DNA of 64,000 bases from Streptomyces lydicus (GCF_001729485.1 NZ_CP017157.1:6572001-6636000); one strand, 5' to 3'. Shown: positions 20,323 to 31,179, numbered from the stretch's first letter. Notes: generated by a model not told the origin, from the sequence alone. A program made the numbers and translations.

Positions 20323-21750
20323 TTACTTCCCCGGCAGCGCGGGCCGGCCCGAGGTGTTCAGCCAGGTCGTGAAGAGATCGCCCAGCTTCTGCCCGGAGAT
20401 CTTCTCGGCGAGCGCGATGAACTGCGAGGTCTCCGCGTTGCCGTAGCGGTGGGCGGCGGTCCAGGCCGGCAGCAGCTTGAAGAACGCCTTGTCGCCGATC
20501 CGCTCGCGCAGCGCCTGCAGCGTCATCGCACCGCGCTCGTAGACCGCGCCGGAGAACATCGTGTCCCGCTGCGGATCGGCGATCTTCTGCTGCCAGAAGG
20601 CGTCGCCCGCCGGGATCGAGTCGTACGTCTTGCGGAACGCGTCATGGGCGGTGGCGGTGCCGCGGTGCTCGGCCCACAGCCACTGCGCGTAGGTGGCGAA
20701 CCCCTCGTTCAGCCAGATGTTCTTCCACTGCTTGACGGAGACCGAGTCGCCGAACCACTGGTGGGCCAGCTCGTGGACGATGGTGCTCTCGCTGCGCACG
20801 GCCGAGTAGACGGGCTTGGACTGCACCTCCAGGGAGAACCCGGCCTGCGGCATGTCGTCGACGATCGCCCCGGTCTCCTCGAAGGGGTAGGGACCGAAGA
20901 CCTTCGACCAGTAGTCGGTGGCCTCGGCGGTGATGCCGTAGACGTCGACCTTGCCGGTGGGCAGCGTCGGGTCGGTGGCGACGTAGATCGGGACCCCACC
21001 GGGGGTGGTGCCCGTGCGGACGTCGAACTTCCCGATGGTCGCGGTGGCCAGATAGGTCGCCATCGGACGGGACTCGCGCCAGTGCGCGTACGAGCGGCCG
21101 CGCGCCTCCCCGGAGCTGATCAGGCGCCCGTTGGAGACCCCGGTCAGGCCCTTGGGCGCGTCGATGCGGATGTCGTAGGTGGCCTTGTCGCCGGGGTGGT
21201 CGCTGGAGGGGAACCACGTCGAGGCGGCGTTCGGCTCGCAGGCGACGAAGACGCCGTCCTTGGTCTTCATCCAGCCGTAGTCGGAGCCGAAGACGATCGG
21301 CCCGCTCAGCGGCTTGGGGACGCCGTGGTAGGCGACGGTGACGGTGAACTTCGCCCCGCGGTGCAGCGGGAAGCCGGGGCGCACGGCTATCTCGTCGCCG
21401 GATCTGGTGAAGCGCGCGCGGTGGCCGTTCACCCGGACCGAGTCGACCGTCAGCTTCTGGAGGTCGAGGTCGAAGCCGGAGAGGTTCTGGGTGGCTCGGG
21501 CGGTGAGCGTGGTGCGGCCGTCGAGCCGCCCGCTGTCGGGCTGGTAGCTGACCCCGAGGTCGTAGTGCAGGGCGTCGAAGCCGCCGTTGCCCAGTTCGGG
21601 GAAGTACGGGTCACCGGCCCCCGGGGCGCCGGGAGTCGGGGCGGGCGCGGCGGACGCGACCGGCGCGGCCGCGAGGGTGGCGGCCGACGCGACCGCGGTG
21701 GCCAGCGCGAGCCAGCGGGAGGTACGACGTACGGAACGGGAGAGTGCCAT
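20323..21750 (-). CDS. secreted M1-family zinc metallopeptidase (aminopeptidase N-like)
   Basis: 475 residues from the ATG at 21750. A Sec signal peptide (basic start, hydrophobic core LALATAVASAATLAAAP, cleavage near ASA-AP at residue 35) predicts secretion. The M1 catalytic core has HELAHQWFG at residues 326-333 (zinc ligands His326 and His330, catalytic Glu327). The third ligand is Glu349 in NEGFATY. The GAMEN exopeptidase motif is not conserved; the matching position reads PQAGFSLE, so strict aminopeptidase specificity is uncertain. At about half the size of PepN, it matches the short Streptomyces M1 family. It is a single gene next to the opp operon, which could import its peptide products. 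Confidence 0.9.
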   Translation of the reverse strand: MALSRSVRRTSRWLALATAVASAATLAAAPVASAAPAPTPGAPGAGDPYFPELGNGGFDALHYDLGVSYQPDSGRLDGRTTLTARATQNLSGFDLDLQKLTVDSVRVNGHRARFTRSGDEIAVRPGFPLHRGAKFTVTVAYHGVPKPLSGPIVFGSDYGWMKTKDGVFVACEPNAASTWFPSSDHPGDKATYDIRIDAPKGLTGVSNGRLISSGEARGRSYAHWRESRPMATYLATATIGKFDVRTGTTPGGVPIYVATDPTLPTGKVDVYGITAEATDYWSKVFGPYPFEETGAIVDDMPQAGFSLEVQSKPVYSAVRSESTIVHELAHQWFGDSVSVKQWKNIWLNEGFATYAQWLWAEHRGTATAHDAFRKTYDSIPAGDAFWQQKIADPQRDTMFSGAVYERGAMTLQALRERIGDKAFFKLLPAWTAAHRYGNAETSQFIALAEKISGQKLGDLFTTWLNTSGRPALPGK

Positions 21751-21834
21751 GAGCCATCCCTTCGGACACGGATGAGGAACGATCAAAGATCGAACAACCG
21801 TGCTGACTCTGCACTCTCCCGCTCCGTTTCACCC

Positions 21835-21852
21835 ACGACTTTGCCAAGTCGT
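21835..21852 (-). terminator. hairpin after the opp operon
   Basis: ACGACTT-TGCC-AAGTCGT, a perfect 7-bp stem with a 4-nt loop, begins 7 nt past the stop of the last opp gene and precedes the M1 peptidase promoter region. Confidence 0.55.
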
Positions 21853-21858
21853 CAGGTG

Positions 21859-22974
21859 TTACTGATCACTTGATGCCTGACCGTCGGCGGCCTGCGTCCC
21901 CGCCGCGGCCGGCTCCCCGGCGTTCTCCGGGTGGTGGCAGGCCACCTGGTGCCCGGTCCGCAGCGCGACCAGCGGCGGCTCGGTGGTGGTGCACACCTCG
22001 GTCGCCTTCCAGCAGCGGGTGCGGAACCGGCAGCCGGAGGGCGGGTTGATCGGCGAGGGCACATCGCCCTTGAGCAGGATCCGGTCCCGCTGGGTGCGCC
22101 GCTTGGGGTCGGGCACCGGCACCGCGGACAGCAGCGCCTTGGTGTACGGGTGCATCGGGTTCTCGTAGAGCGCCGTGCGGTCCGCCAGCTCCACGATCTT
22201 GCCGAGGTACATCACCGCGATCCGGTCCGAGACGTGCCGGATGACCGAGAGGTCGTGGGCGATGATGACGTACGTCAGGCCCAGCTCCTCCTGGAGGTCG
22301 TCCATCAGGTTGACGACCTGCGCCTGGATGGAGACGTCCAACGCCGAGACCGGCTCGTCGGCGACCACCAGCTTGGGCTTGAGCGCCAGCGCGCGGGCGA
22401 TGCCGATGCGCTGCCGCTGGCCGCCGGAGAACTCGTGCGGATAGCGGTTGTAGTGCTCGGGGCTCAGGCCCACCAGCTCCAGCAGCCGCTGCACCTCCTT
22501 CTTCACCCCGCCCTCGGGCTCGACGCCCTGGAGGCGGAAGGGGGTGGAGACGATGCCGCCGATGGTGTGCCGCGGGTTCAGCGAACCGTACGGGTCCTGG
22601 AAGATCATCTGCACGTCGCGGCGCATCGGCCGCAGCCTGCCCGTCGACAGATGGGTGATGTCGGTGCCCTGGAACTCGATGGAGCCGCCGGTCGGCTCGT
22701 CGAGCCGGGTGATCAGCCGGCCCATCGTCGACTTGCCGCAGCCGGACTCCCCGACGACGCCGAGTGTCTCCCCGGGCCGTACGTCGAAGTCGATGCCGTC
22801 GACCGCCTGCACCGCGCCGACCTGCCGCTTGAGCAGGCCCTTGGTGATCGGGAAGTGCCTGACCAGCCCGCGGACCCTGAGCAGCGGCTCGGCGTCGGCG
22901 GCCGGACCGGGCCGGGTGTCCGCCGACTTCTGGAGCGGGATCTTGTTGTTCGGGTCGTCAGTCGTCTCGGTCAC
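21859..22974 (-). CDS. oppF: oligopeptide ABC transporter ATP-binding protein OppF
   Basis: 371 residues from a GTG at 22974 that overlaps the oppD stop by 4 bp. Motifs are Walker [11 protein letters not shown]-loop [11 protein letters not shown], signature [15 protein letters not shown], Walker [14 protein letters not shown] and His-switch AHDLS. The C-terminal oligopeptide/dipeptide extension has a Cys cluster [14 protein letters not shown] that in this family can bind a 4Fe-4S cluster. It energises peptide uptake with OppD as a heterodimer. It is the last gene of the opp operon. Confidence 0.95.
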   Translation of the reverse strand: MTETTDDPNNKIPLQKSADTRPGPAADAEPLLRVRGLVRHFPITKGLLKRQVGAVQAVDGIDFDVRPGETLGVVGESGCGKSTMGRLITRLDEPTGGSIEFQGTDITHLSTGRLRPMRRDVQMIFQDPYGSLNPRHTIGGIVSTPFRLQGVEPEGGVKKEVQRLLELVGLSPEHYNRYPHEFSGGQRQRIGIARALALKPKLVVADEPVSALDVSIQAQVVNLMDDLQEELGLTYVIIAHDLSVIRHVSDRIAVMYLGKIVELADRTALYENPMHPYTKALLSAVPVPDPKRRTQRDRILLKGDVPSPINPPSGCRFRTRCWKATEVCTTTEPPLVALRTGHQVACHHPENAGEPAAAGTQAADGQASSDQ

Positions 22975-24094
22975 AGCTTCGGCGCAATCTCTTCGGTCCA
23001 GATACGCTCCCGCTCCTCCGGCGCCATGTGGCAGGCGGAGTAGTGGCCGCCGCCGGCCTCGCGCAGCTCGGGGCGGACCGTACGGGTGAGGTTGTCCTTG
23101 GGCACGTCCGCGTACGGGCAGCGCGGGTTGAAGGCACACCCGGACGGGACGTTGATCAGGCTGGGCGGGGAGCCCTTGACCGGGATCAGCCGCTCGGTCT
23201 GGTCGCGGTCGATCCGCGGCATGGAACCGAGCAGGCCCCAGGTGTAGGGGTGCTGGGGCTCGTAGAAGACCTTCTCGGCCGGGCCGCGCTCGACGCACCG
23301 CCCGCCGTACATCACCAGCAGGTCGTCGGCGAGCTCGGCGACCACCCCGAGGTCGTGGGTGATGACGATGACCGCCGAGCCGAACTCCTTCTGCAGATCG
23401 CGGATCAGGTCCAGGATCTGCGCCTGGACGGTGACGTCCAGGGCCGTGGTCGGCTCGTCGGCGATCAGCAGCTCGGGGTTGTTGACCAGCGCCATCGCGA
23501 TCATGGCGCGCTGCCGCATACCGCCGGAGAACTGGTGCGGATGGTCGTCGACCCGCTTGTCGGGCTGCGGGATGCCGACCCGGTCGAGCATCTCGATCGC
23601 CCGCTTGCGCGCGGTCTTCTTGTCGACGTCGTTGTGGACCCGGTACGCCTCCACGATCTGGCTGCCGACCGAGTAGAAGGGGTGCAGCGCGGACAGCGGA
23701 TCCTGGAAGATCATCGCCATCCGCCGGCCGCGCAGCCGGCGCACCTCGTCCGGATCGGCGGAGACCAGCTCCTTGCCGTCCAGCAGGATCTCGCCGGACA
23801 TCCGGACCTTGCTGCGCTGCTGGCGCGAGGCGCGGTGCAGGCCCATCACGGCGAGCGAGGTCACGGACTTGCCGGAGCCGGACTCGCCGACGATGCCGAG
23901 CGTCTTGCCCTTCTCCAGGCTGAAGGTCAGCCCGTCGACGGACTTGACCAGGCCGTCGTCGGTGGGGAAGTGGACCTTGAGGTCGCGCACCTGGAGGAAG
24001 GCGTCCCCCTTCGGTGCCGCCTCGGTGGTGGCCGCGGCGGACCCGGCCGCGGCGCTCTGGGACGGTGCTGCGGTCCTGTCCTCGGAGGAGTCGG

Positions 24095-24098
<4 letters not shown>
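22971..24098 (-). CDS. oppD: oligopeptide ABC transporter ATP-binding protein OppD
   Basis: 375 residues from a GTG at 24098, overlapping the oppB stop by 4 bp. A 30-residue Ala/Ser-rich N-terminal extension precedes Walker [10 protein letters not shown]. It also has Q-loop [11 protein letters not shown], signature [15 protein letters not shown], Walker [14 protein letters not shown] and switch THDLG. The family extension has [13 protein letters not shown] and the Cys-containing [10 protein letters not shown]. It is coupled upstream and downstream by GTGA overlaps, giving matched expression with OppB and OppF. Confidence 0.95.
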
Positions 24099-25105
<1,007 letters not shown>

Positions 25106-25183
25106 GGGGATGCGGCGTCGGCGCCGCGGGCCGGCCGGAACCGGCCCGCGGACACCAATGCCTTCACCTGCCTTCCAGGGCTG

Positions 25184-26935
25184 CTACTTCTTGACGCCGA
25201 TGTTGAGGTAGTCGTACTGACCGCTGAAGGCCGAGGTGGACACCAGGTTGGTGGCCTTGGGCGAGCGGTACATCAGGACCTTGAAGTAGGTGAGCGGGAC
25301 CAGCGCCGCCTGCTCCATCGTCTTCTTGTCGATCTCGGCGTACGCCTTCTCGCGGGCCGACTTGTCGGTGTTGGCGATGGAGGTTTCGAGCAGCTTGTTG
25401 ATCTCCGGGTCGTCCAGCTCGGAGAGGTTGGTGTTGCCGGACTTGCTGATCGCCTTGCCGTTGAGGATCTGCTGGAGGTAGCCGTAGCCGGTCGGGAAGT
25501 CCGAACCCCACTGCATCATCATCAGGCCGACGTTGTTCTTCTTGTTGAACGACGGCACACCGGCGTAGTCCGAGAAGTACTTGCTGGTCGGGTACTGCTG
25601 GAGCTTGGCGGTGATGCCGATCTTCTTCAGCGAGTCGATGACCGAGGTGGCCGCATCGACCTCGTCCTGGCGGTCGCTGCGGGCCAGGATGGTGGTCGTG
25701 GCCTTGCCGGCACCGCACTTGCCCCAGTACTCCTTGGCCTTGGCCAGGTCCAGCTTGTCGCCGTCGTACTTCTGCGGGTACAGGTCGTACTTCTGGTAGC
25801 CCTCGATGTCGGTCGGCAGGACCGTGGACGCCAGCTCACCGCGGATCGGGCCGCCGAGCGCGGTCTGCACGGCCTTCTTGTCGATGGCGTACTCGACGGC
25901 CTGCCGGCACTCCAGCTTGTCGAACGGCTTCACCTTGGTGTTGATCGCCGTGTAGACGAGGCGCTGGCCGAGCGCGTTGTCGGTGTTGGCCTTCGCCTTG
26001 GAGTCCGTCAGCAGCTGGGCCTGCGTCTGGCCGTCCACGCCACGACCGGCCAGGTCGACCAGGGTGTTGCCGGACTGCAGGTCCTTGTCGATGGTCGACT
26101 GGGCGACCTTCAGGTTCAGCACGATCTTGTCGGGCAGCTGCTTGCGCAGCGGGTCGGTCTTCGCCGACCACTGCGGGTTGCGGACCAGGGTGAGGCTCTT
26201 GCCCTCCTGGTAGCTCTGGTACTTGTACGAGCCGGTGGACAGCACGGACTTGGTGTAGTCCGCGCCCTTGTCCTTCGCCTGCGGGACCGGAGCGGTCTGC
26301 GGCGCGCTGACCAGGTAGTCGAACTCGGCGAACGGCTTCTTCAGGTGGAAGACCACCGTCTGGTCGTCGGGCGTCTCGATGGACTTCAGGCCGGCCTTGC
26401 TCTTGTCCTTGTACGGACCCTTGTAGCCGCCGTCGTTGTCCACGAGGAACTGCTGGAAGTAGTTCGGGCCCAGCGAGAGGGTGTCGCGGGCGAAGTTGGA
26501 GCGCTCCACCGCGTACTTGACGTCCTGCGAGGTGACGGTCGAGCCGTCCTCGTACTTGACGCCCTTGCGGATCTTGTACGTCCACGTCTTGCCGCCGTCG
26601 CTGGGCTTGCCCATCGACTCGGCGAGGTCCGGCACCAGCTCGTTGCCCTTCGAGCCGGGGCCCGGCTTGAAGGTGGTGAGCGGGCGCGCGTACAGCCGGC
26701 TGAAGTTGTAGATGAAGGCGTAGTACGTGTTGCCGGGGTCGAACGACTCGGGGGCGTCGCTGAGCGCGTAGGTGACCGTGCCGCCCTTCGCGTCCGAGGC
26801 GTTGACGACGCCCTTCGTCGCGGCGTTCGCCTCCGCCGAGCCGTCCGAGGAGCTCTTGCCCCCGCTGCAGCCGGCCAGCACGAGGCCCGCACTGGTGATG
26901 GCCGCTATCGCCGCGACCGGAACTGACCTTCGCAT
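25184..26935 (-). CDS. oppA: oligopeptide-binding lipoprotein OppA
   Basis: 583 residues from the ATG at 26935, with GGGGAG upstream. It is a lipoprotein signal peptide with lipobox LAGC (modified Cys at residue 23), then an SBP family 5 fold: YALSDAPESFDPGNTYYAF, LVPDLAESMG, TWTYKIRKGVKYEDGS, FHLKKPFAEFDYL, STGSYKYQSY and the family C-terminal half. It captures extracellular peptides for the OppBCDF importer. It lies between oppC (upstream, 92-bp gap) and oppB. The mature start is Ser/Gly/Lys-rich. Peptide import of this type governs aerial development in Streptomyces (BldK), but this is not necessarily BldK. Confidence 0.94.
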   Translation of the reverse strand: MRRSVPVAAIAAITSAGLVLAGCSGGKSSSDGSAEANAATKGVVNASDAKGGTVTYALSDAPESFDPGNTYYAFIYNFSRLYARPLTTFKPGPGSKGNELVPDLAESMGKPSDGGKTWTYKIRKGVKYEDGSTVTSQDVKYAVERSNFARDTLSLGPNYFQQFLVDNDGGYKGPYKDKSKAGLKSIETPDDQTVVFHLKKPFAEFDYLVSAPQTAPVPQAKDKGADYTKSVLSTGSYKYQSYQEGKSLTLVRNPQWSAKTDPLRKQLPDKIVLNLKVAQSTIDKDLQSGNTLVDLAGRGVDGQTQAQLLTDSKAKANTDNALGQRLVYTAINTKVKPFDKLECRQAVEYAIDKKAVQTALGGPIRGELASTVLPTDIEGYQKYDLYPQKYDGDKLDLAKAKEYWGKCGAGKATTTILARSDRQDEVDAATSVIDSLKKIGITAKLQQYPTSKYFSDYAGVPSFNKKNNVGLMMMQWGSDFPTGYGYLQQILNGKAISKSGNTNLSELDDPEINKLLETSIANTDKSAREKAYAEIDKKTMEQAALVPLTYFKVLMYRSPKATNLVSTSAFSGQYDYLNIGVKK

Positions 26936-27027
26936 GTTGGTCGGTCTCCCCTTCGTTCGTCGAAACTCAAAAAGGCACAACGTCAAACGCGGTTGAGGCT
27001 TCTGGACGCAGCCCGTCCGGCGGGCCG

Positions 27028-28026
27028 TCAGCGGCTGCGCGGGTCCAGGGCGTCCCTCAGACCGTCACCGAGCAGGTTGAAGGCCAGCACGGTGACGAAG
27101 ATCGCGAGGCCGGGGACGATCATGTACTGGGGGTCGACCTCGTAGTACTTGACCGCCTGGTTGAGCATGCCGCCCCAGGACGCCTGGGGCGGCTGGATGC
27201 CGACGCCCAGGAAGCTCAGCGCCGCCTCGAAGAGGATGTTGGAGGGGATCAGCAGCGTCGAGTAGACGATGACCGGTCCCACCAGGTTGGGCAGCAGTTC
27301 GCGGAACAGGATGAACGGCCCGCGCGCCCCCATGCCACGCGCGGCGTCCACGAATTCGCGCTCGCGCAGCGACAGGGTCTGCGCCCGCACGATCCGTCCC
27401 ATGTACGGCCAGTTGAAGAAGCCGATCACGAAGATCAGCACCGAGATGTGCAGCGGCAGGCCCTCCATGCCGAAGGCGCCGCCCTGCAGCGAGGCGGAGA
27501 TGGCGATGGCGAACAGCAGCAGCGGGAACGCCAGGAAGACGTCCATCATGCGGCTGATGAAGGCGTCCACCCGGCCGCGGTAGAAGCCGGCGACCACCCC
27601 GAGGACGGTGCCGATGGCGACCGACAGCAGCGTCGCGCCGAAGGCCACGATCAGCGACACCCAGGAGCCCTCCAGGATCCGGGCGAGCAGATCGCGGCCG
27701 AACTTCGGGTCCACGCCGAGCGGGTGGTCCGCGCTCATCCCGCCGAAGTCGCCCTTGGGAAGGGTGGTGTTGGGGTCGATCAGCGACTGGTCGGGGTTGT
27801 TCGGGTCCAGGCCGAGCAGTGCCTGGAGGGGGCGGGAGAACGCGGCGACGGCCACCAGCAGGATGACAACGATGGCACCGGCCACCGCGACCTTGTCCCG
27901 CCGGAAGCGCAGCCATGCGATCTGCCCGAGCGAGCGTCCTTCGATGCGCTTGCTCTCCACGCCTTTGAGCACCGCTTCCGGCTGCGCCTCAGCAGCCGCC
28001 CCGGTGGTCTCGATCGGTGCGGTCAC
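27028..28026 (-). CDS. oppC: oligopeptide ABC transporter permease OppC
   Basis: 332 residues from a GTG at 28026. The N-terminal OppC cytosolic segment (LGQIAWLRFRRDKVAVAG) is followed by a first helix, an extracytoplasmic loop (about 65-118) and five further helices. The EAA loop is EFVDAARGMGARGPFILFRE and the C-terminus is NLLGDGLRDALDPRSR, which is characteristic. It is the first gene of the operon, an unusual order in which oppC precedes oppA. The operon promoter and repeat array lie upstream. Confidence 0.94.
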   Translation of the reverse strand: MTAPIETTGAAAEAQPEAVLKGVESKRIEGRSLGQIAWLRFRRDKVAVAGAIVVILLVAVAAFSRPLQALLGLDPNNPDQSLIDPNTTLPKGDFGGMSADHPLGVDPKFGRDLLARILEGSWVSLIVAFGATLLSVAIGTVLGVVAGFYRGRVDAFISRMMDVFLAFPLLLFAIAISASLQGGAFGMEGLPLHISVLIFVIGFFNWPYMGRIVRAQTLSLREREFVDAARGMGARGPFILFRELLPNLVGPVIVYSTLLIPSNILFEAALSFLGVGIQPPQASWGGMLNQAVKYYEVDPQYMIVPGLAIFVTVLAFNLLGDGLRDALDPRSR

Positions 28027-28099
28027 GGTGCCTTTGACCCCTCTCGGCCGACGGTGGCCGGCCCCTGCCCGCCGCGGTAGCGGCCTGATTCACATCACT

Positions 28100-28145
28100 G
28101 GTGCACGTGCAAGTTCGGTGCAAGGTTGGTGCAAGTCGGTGCAAG
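28100..28145. repeat. four-copy GTGCAAG direct-repeat array upstream of opp
   Basis: GTGCAAG occurs at 28107-28113, 28118-28124, 28129-28135 and 28139-28145 (spacing 11, 11 and 10 bp). It is preceded by GGTGCAC at 28100-28106. The helical-turn phasing is typical of OmpR/PhoB-type regulators binding in tandem. On the coding (minus) strand the element reads CTTGCAC. Confidence 0.65.
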
Positions 28146-28419
28146 TCCCGGGAGCGCCGCGGAAGTTCGCGCTGCGGAAGCCGGGGGTTCATGCGAGGTC
28201 CTACGGGATGACGCTCGTACAAAGGACCGAGGCCCTGTTGGTTCCGGAGTCTTCATCCCCTTCGCGATCAGTCACCAGACCTGGCCGAGAAAGGATGCAT
28301 AACTGTGATGTGCTCCACCGCTTTCCGTTATACGGACAGCAGTTCGGGCTGAGCGGGGCGAAGGGCCGCGGGAGAAGACCTCAACCGCGGTGCATACAGG
28401 GCGAATTCGGCCCGTACCT

Positions 28420-28444
28420 CCGCCGGAGCGCACTGCTCCGGCGG
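28420..28444 (-). terminator. hairpin terminator after the first sseB-like gene
   Basis: CCGCCGGAGC-GCACT-GCTCCGGCGG, a perfect 10-bp stem with a 5-nt loop, 15 nt beyond the stop codon. Confidence 0.8.
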
Positions 28445-28458
28445 GCGGGGGTGCGCCG

Positions 28459-29259
28459 TCAGTAGGGGCGCGGGTAGCCGTAGCCGTACGAGGGCGCGGG
28501 CGGCTGCTGTCCGGCCGGCTGGGTATAGCCGTCGCGGTCGAAGAACGCGCGCGTCGAGGCCCGCATCCACATCCCGACGGGGTCGTACTCGTCGTTCATC
28601 GCGACCGTGGAGACCGGCAGGCCGTCCGGCACCGCGCCGATGGACTGCTGGATCATCAGCCGCGCCGCGTCCACCGCCTGCGGGCCGGTGTCGTACAGAT
28701 CCAGACCGATCGCCAGATACGGGGCACCGAGCGCCGGTTGCACCCAGGCGCGGCGCAGCGACCGCACGGCGGGCGTGCGGTGGGCGTTCTGCGCGAGCAG
28801 GGCGTAGAACTGCGGGATGTCGATGACCGGTTCCGAGATCCGCAGCGGCCCGGCCGGCAGCCGGTCCAGGCCGCCGGCGATCCGGCGCAGGTCGAGCCAG
28901 GGGATGCCGACGCCGCCGCCGGGGGCATGCGGATTCAGCCACAGGCCCCAGCGGTCGGGGAAGAGCGAACCGGCGATCTCCAGGCCGCCGACGACCTCGT
29001 GGTCGCGGTTCCAGCCGGAGGCGGCGAGTTCGGGCGCCGAGGTCACGCACGGCGCGTAGCCGAGCCCGTCGACCTCCATGTTCCCGTACTGCGCGTCCGG
29101 TGAACCGGCCCGGCCGTGCCAGAGCAGCATCCAGACCTGGCCCGCGGCGAGCGCGTGCAGCACCGCCTCATAGGCGTCGTAACGGCCGGGCGAGACCTGC
29201 GCCAGCAGCTGCTCCAGCTGCCCGGCCGCCGCCGGCCCCTGATGCGCACCCGCGCTCAC
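28459..29259 (-). CDS. SseB-like protein (enhanced serine sensitivity family), copy 1
   Basis: 266 residues from the GTG at 29259, with GAAGGGA upstream. It resembles Streptomyces proteins annotated as enhanced serine sensitivity protein SseB. It has an N-terminal domain with VLHALAAGQVWMLLWHGRAG and a C-terminal SseB domain with RAWVQPALGAPYLAIGLDLY and AARLMIQQSI. The tail is Tyr/Pro/Gly-rich. In E. coli, SseB overproduction alters serine sensitivity, with the mechanism unclear. Its position two genes from a glycine/serine catabolic cluster hints at a role in serine homeostasis (inference). It lies 61 bp downstream of a second SseB-like gene on the same strand. Confidence 0.75.
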   Translation of the reverse strand: MSAGAHQGPAAAGQLEQLLAQVSPGRYDAYEAVLHALAAGQVWMLLWHGRAGSPDAQYGNMEVDGLGYAPCVTSAPELAASGWNRDHEVVGGLEIAGSLFPDRWGLWLNPHAPGGGVGIPWLDLRRIAGGLDRLPAGPLRISEPVIDIPQFYALLAQNAHRTPAVRSLRRAWVQPALGAPYLAIGLDLYDTGPQAVDAARLMIQQSIGAVPDGLPVSTVAMNDEYDPVGMWMRASTRAFFDRDGYTQPAGQQPPAPSYGYGYPRPY

Positions 29260-29320
29260 GTGGTCCGTCCCTTCTCTCGGCAGGGCACGTGTGGGTGCGC
29301 CCGCGCGTCATCCAACCAGC

Positions 29321-30124
29321 TTACGAGTGGTCCCGAGAGTAGAAGGGCCGCACGCGCTCCAGCAGCCAGTCGGCGACCGGGTCGCCCTGGGCGAGATCGA
29401 GCATCACCAGCTGCACGGGCCAGGGCACCGGCACCGCGCCGAGCGCACGTCCCAGGGCCGCGAGCGCCACCTCGCGGGCGGCGCCGTCCTGCAGCGCGGC
29501 CGGGGCCGCCTCGACCTGAACACCCACGAACAGCGCGGGCGTGTCGCCCTCGACACTAGCCAGGGCACGCCGGGCAGTCAGGACAATTCCGGCGCCGGAG
29601 AACTCCAGTCCGGCCGCGGCCAGGAAGTCCACCGGCTCGTCCTGCCAGTCCGGCTCGAACAGCCGCACCCGGCCGCCGCTCGGCATCCCCTCCACCTCGT
29701 GCCGCCCCGTCCGGCACAACGCGGCCACCGCGAGCGGCGGCAGCGGGACACCGACCGTGCCGTCGGGGTTGACCACGATCCCGACCTGCGGCGGCAGCCC
29801 GCGGGCGAACTCCTGCGCCGGGGCGACGGTGAAGGGCATGTGCGCGCCGACGACGCGGAGGAACTCCTGCTCGGAGCTGTAGACGGGGACGTAGGGCGCG
29901 CCGCCGATGTCGACGGTGGGCAGGTCGAGCCCGCGGGCTCCGGGCCCCGCGCTGTCCGGTCCGCCGCCGTTGGGCAGCGGCACCCACAGCCGGCTGCGGC
30001 CCAGGACCTCGACGATCCGACCGCCCGCGCCCGGATGGCCGACCGACGCGGCCAGCACCTCTTCGCACTCGTTCGCCGGCCACGCCAGCTGCGGTATCCC
30101 CTGCTCCGGAAAGTTCATCTGCAC
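29321..30124 (-). CDS. SseB-like protein, copy 2
   Basis: 267 residues from the GTG at 30124, with GGAG 7 nt upstream. The SseB N-domain pattern is present as RLWVPLPNGGG, DIGGAPYVPVYSSEQEFLRV and LPPQVGIVVNPDG. The C-domain has VRLFEPDWQDEPVDFLAAAG, LASVEGDTPALFVGVQVEA and VQLVMLDLAQGDPVADWLL. It is a paralogue of the downstream gene and is probably co-transcribed with it. No catalytic residues can be assigned. Confidence 0.8.
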   Translation of the reverse strand: MQMNFPEQGIPQLAWPANECEEVLAASVGHPGAGGRIVEVLGRSRLWVPLPNGGGPDSAGPGARGLDLPTVDIGGAPYVPVYSSEQEFLRVVGAHMPFTVAPAQEFARGLPPQVGIVVNPDGTVGVPLPPLAVAALCRTGRHEVEGMPSGGRVRLFEPDWQDEPVDFLAAAGLEFSGAGIVLTARRALASVEGDTPALFVGVQVEAAPAALQDGAAREVALAALGRALGAVPVPWPVQLVMLDLAQGDPVADWLLERVRPFYSRDHS

Positions 30125-30228
30125 CCACCCGCTCCAAACCGCGCCTTCTGCCGCACGACCCTAGACGAGAAAGCACGAGGTGGGACCTACCGGGGCAGCG
30201 CGCACCGCGGCCGGAAGCGGCGCTCCGC

Positions 30229-30951
30229 TCAGTGGAAGCCGAGGGTCTCCAGCGCGCTCGCGGCCGGCCGGTCCAGCAGCACCGCCGAACCGAACCCCGC
30301 GGGCAGCCCGGCCGACTCCGCCGCGCCGATCAGCCGGCCCACCGCCCTGCGGTGCCGGGCGAAGGCGTACCCCGACACACCGCGCCCGCGTGCCTCCTGG
30401 CCGGCGCGGGCCACCTCCGGCTCCACGTCCAGCAGCACCAGGTGCAGCCCGCGGCCGCCGCGCACGGCCGACCGCGCGATCCAGCGGCGCACCCACGCCA
30501 GCGTCCCGCAGTCGTGCACCACCACGCTGTCGCCGGAGCGCAGCGCCCGGCCCAGCGCCCAGTAGTGCGCGGCCCGCACCAGCGGGCGGTACAGGCCGTA
30601 CGGCAGCCGGCGCAGCCTGCCGCGCTCCCAGCGCTCGCGCACGTCCTGCGAGTCGATGCGGTGCACCGCGGCTCCGCGCGCGTCCAGCGGCGGTACGACG
30701 CGGTGCATCAGGGTGCTCTTGCCGCTGCCCGGCAGGCCGGAGACCACGACCAGGTCACCGGCCGGGAACCGCAGCTCGGCGGCGTCCCGGACGCGGCCCG
30801 CGCCGCGCAGGTCGACGAGCCGCACGCCGCGACCGGGCCGGAGCGCGGAGCGCCGCCGGCCGGTCCGGGGCGGGGCGGCGGGGGCCACCGCCGGCGCGGT
30901 GTCCGGGGGCACGACCCCTGAAGTGGCCGCGAGTGCCGCTTCGCTGTGCAC
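30229..30951 (-). CDS. P-loop AAA-type ATPase/kinase-like protein
   Basis: 240 residues from the GTG at 30951, with GGAGG 8 nt upstream. An Ala/Pro-rich N-terminal tail (1-35) precedes a single P-loop VVVSGLPGSGKSTLMHRVVP at about residues 70-89. A Walker B-like hydrophobic stretch (LHLVLLDVEPEVA) and Arg-rich segments that could form a lid follow. The fold is like small kinases acting on nucleosides, sugars or adenylylsulfate, but no specific substrate motif is recognisable. It is divergent from the glycine riboswitch/gcvT transcript. Confidence 0.75.
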   Translation of the reverse strand: MHSEAALAATSGVVPPDTAPAVAPAAPPRTGRRRSALRPGRGVRLVDLRGAGRVRDAAELRFPAGDLVVVSGLPGSGKSTLMHRVVPPLDARGAAVHRIDSQDVRERWERGRLRRLPYGLYRPLVRAAHYWALGRALRSGDSVVVHDCGTLAWVRRWIARSAVRGGRGLHLVLLDVEPEVARAGQEARGRGVSGYAFARHRRAVGRLIGAAESAGLPAGFGSAVLLDRPAASALETLGFH

Positions 30952-31179
30952 CGTGATCGCCTCCCCGTCCGGTTCCGGTCCGACCCGAGTCCGTCCCTTA
31001 CCCGCAGAGTGTCAAGAAAAGGTAATGACCAGCAAGGCGATTGCCCGATCTGCCCACGTCATGGACGGGGTGGCGGTCAGGGCTCCTCCATTCGGCGATC
31101 CCGTGCAATGATGTGGCCGCCACGTGCACATCCGGTTTCACCCGTGCACCGCCAATTCCATACCGGCCGCTTGAATCCG
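30952..31179. other. divergent promoter region before the glycine riboswitch
   Basis: A 228-bp non-coding stretch between the P-loop ATPase gene and the riboswitch aptamers. It must hold the gcvT promoter. I see no confident -35/-10 pair. Confidence 0.4.

Larger units (their letters stand above)
28027..28458. other. 432-bp gap: opp operon control region and sseB terminator
   Basis: It contains the heptamer repeat array (28100-28145) 74-120 bp upstream of oppC. The middle part (about 28200-28380) is somewhat less G/C-rich and has no convincing gene. A strong hairpin near the right end serves the neighbouring sseB-like gene. Confidence 0.6.
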
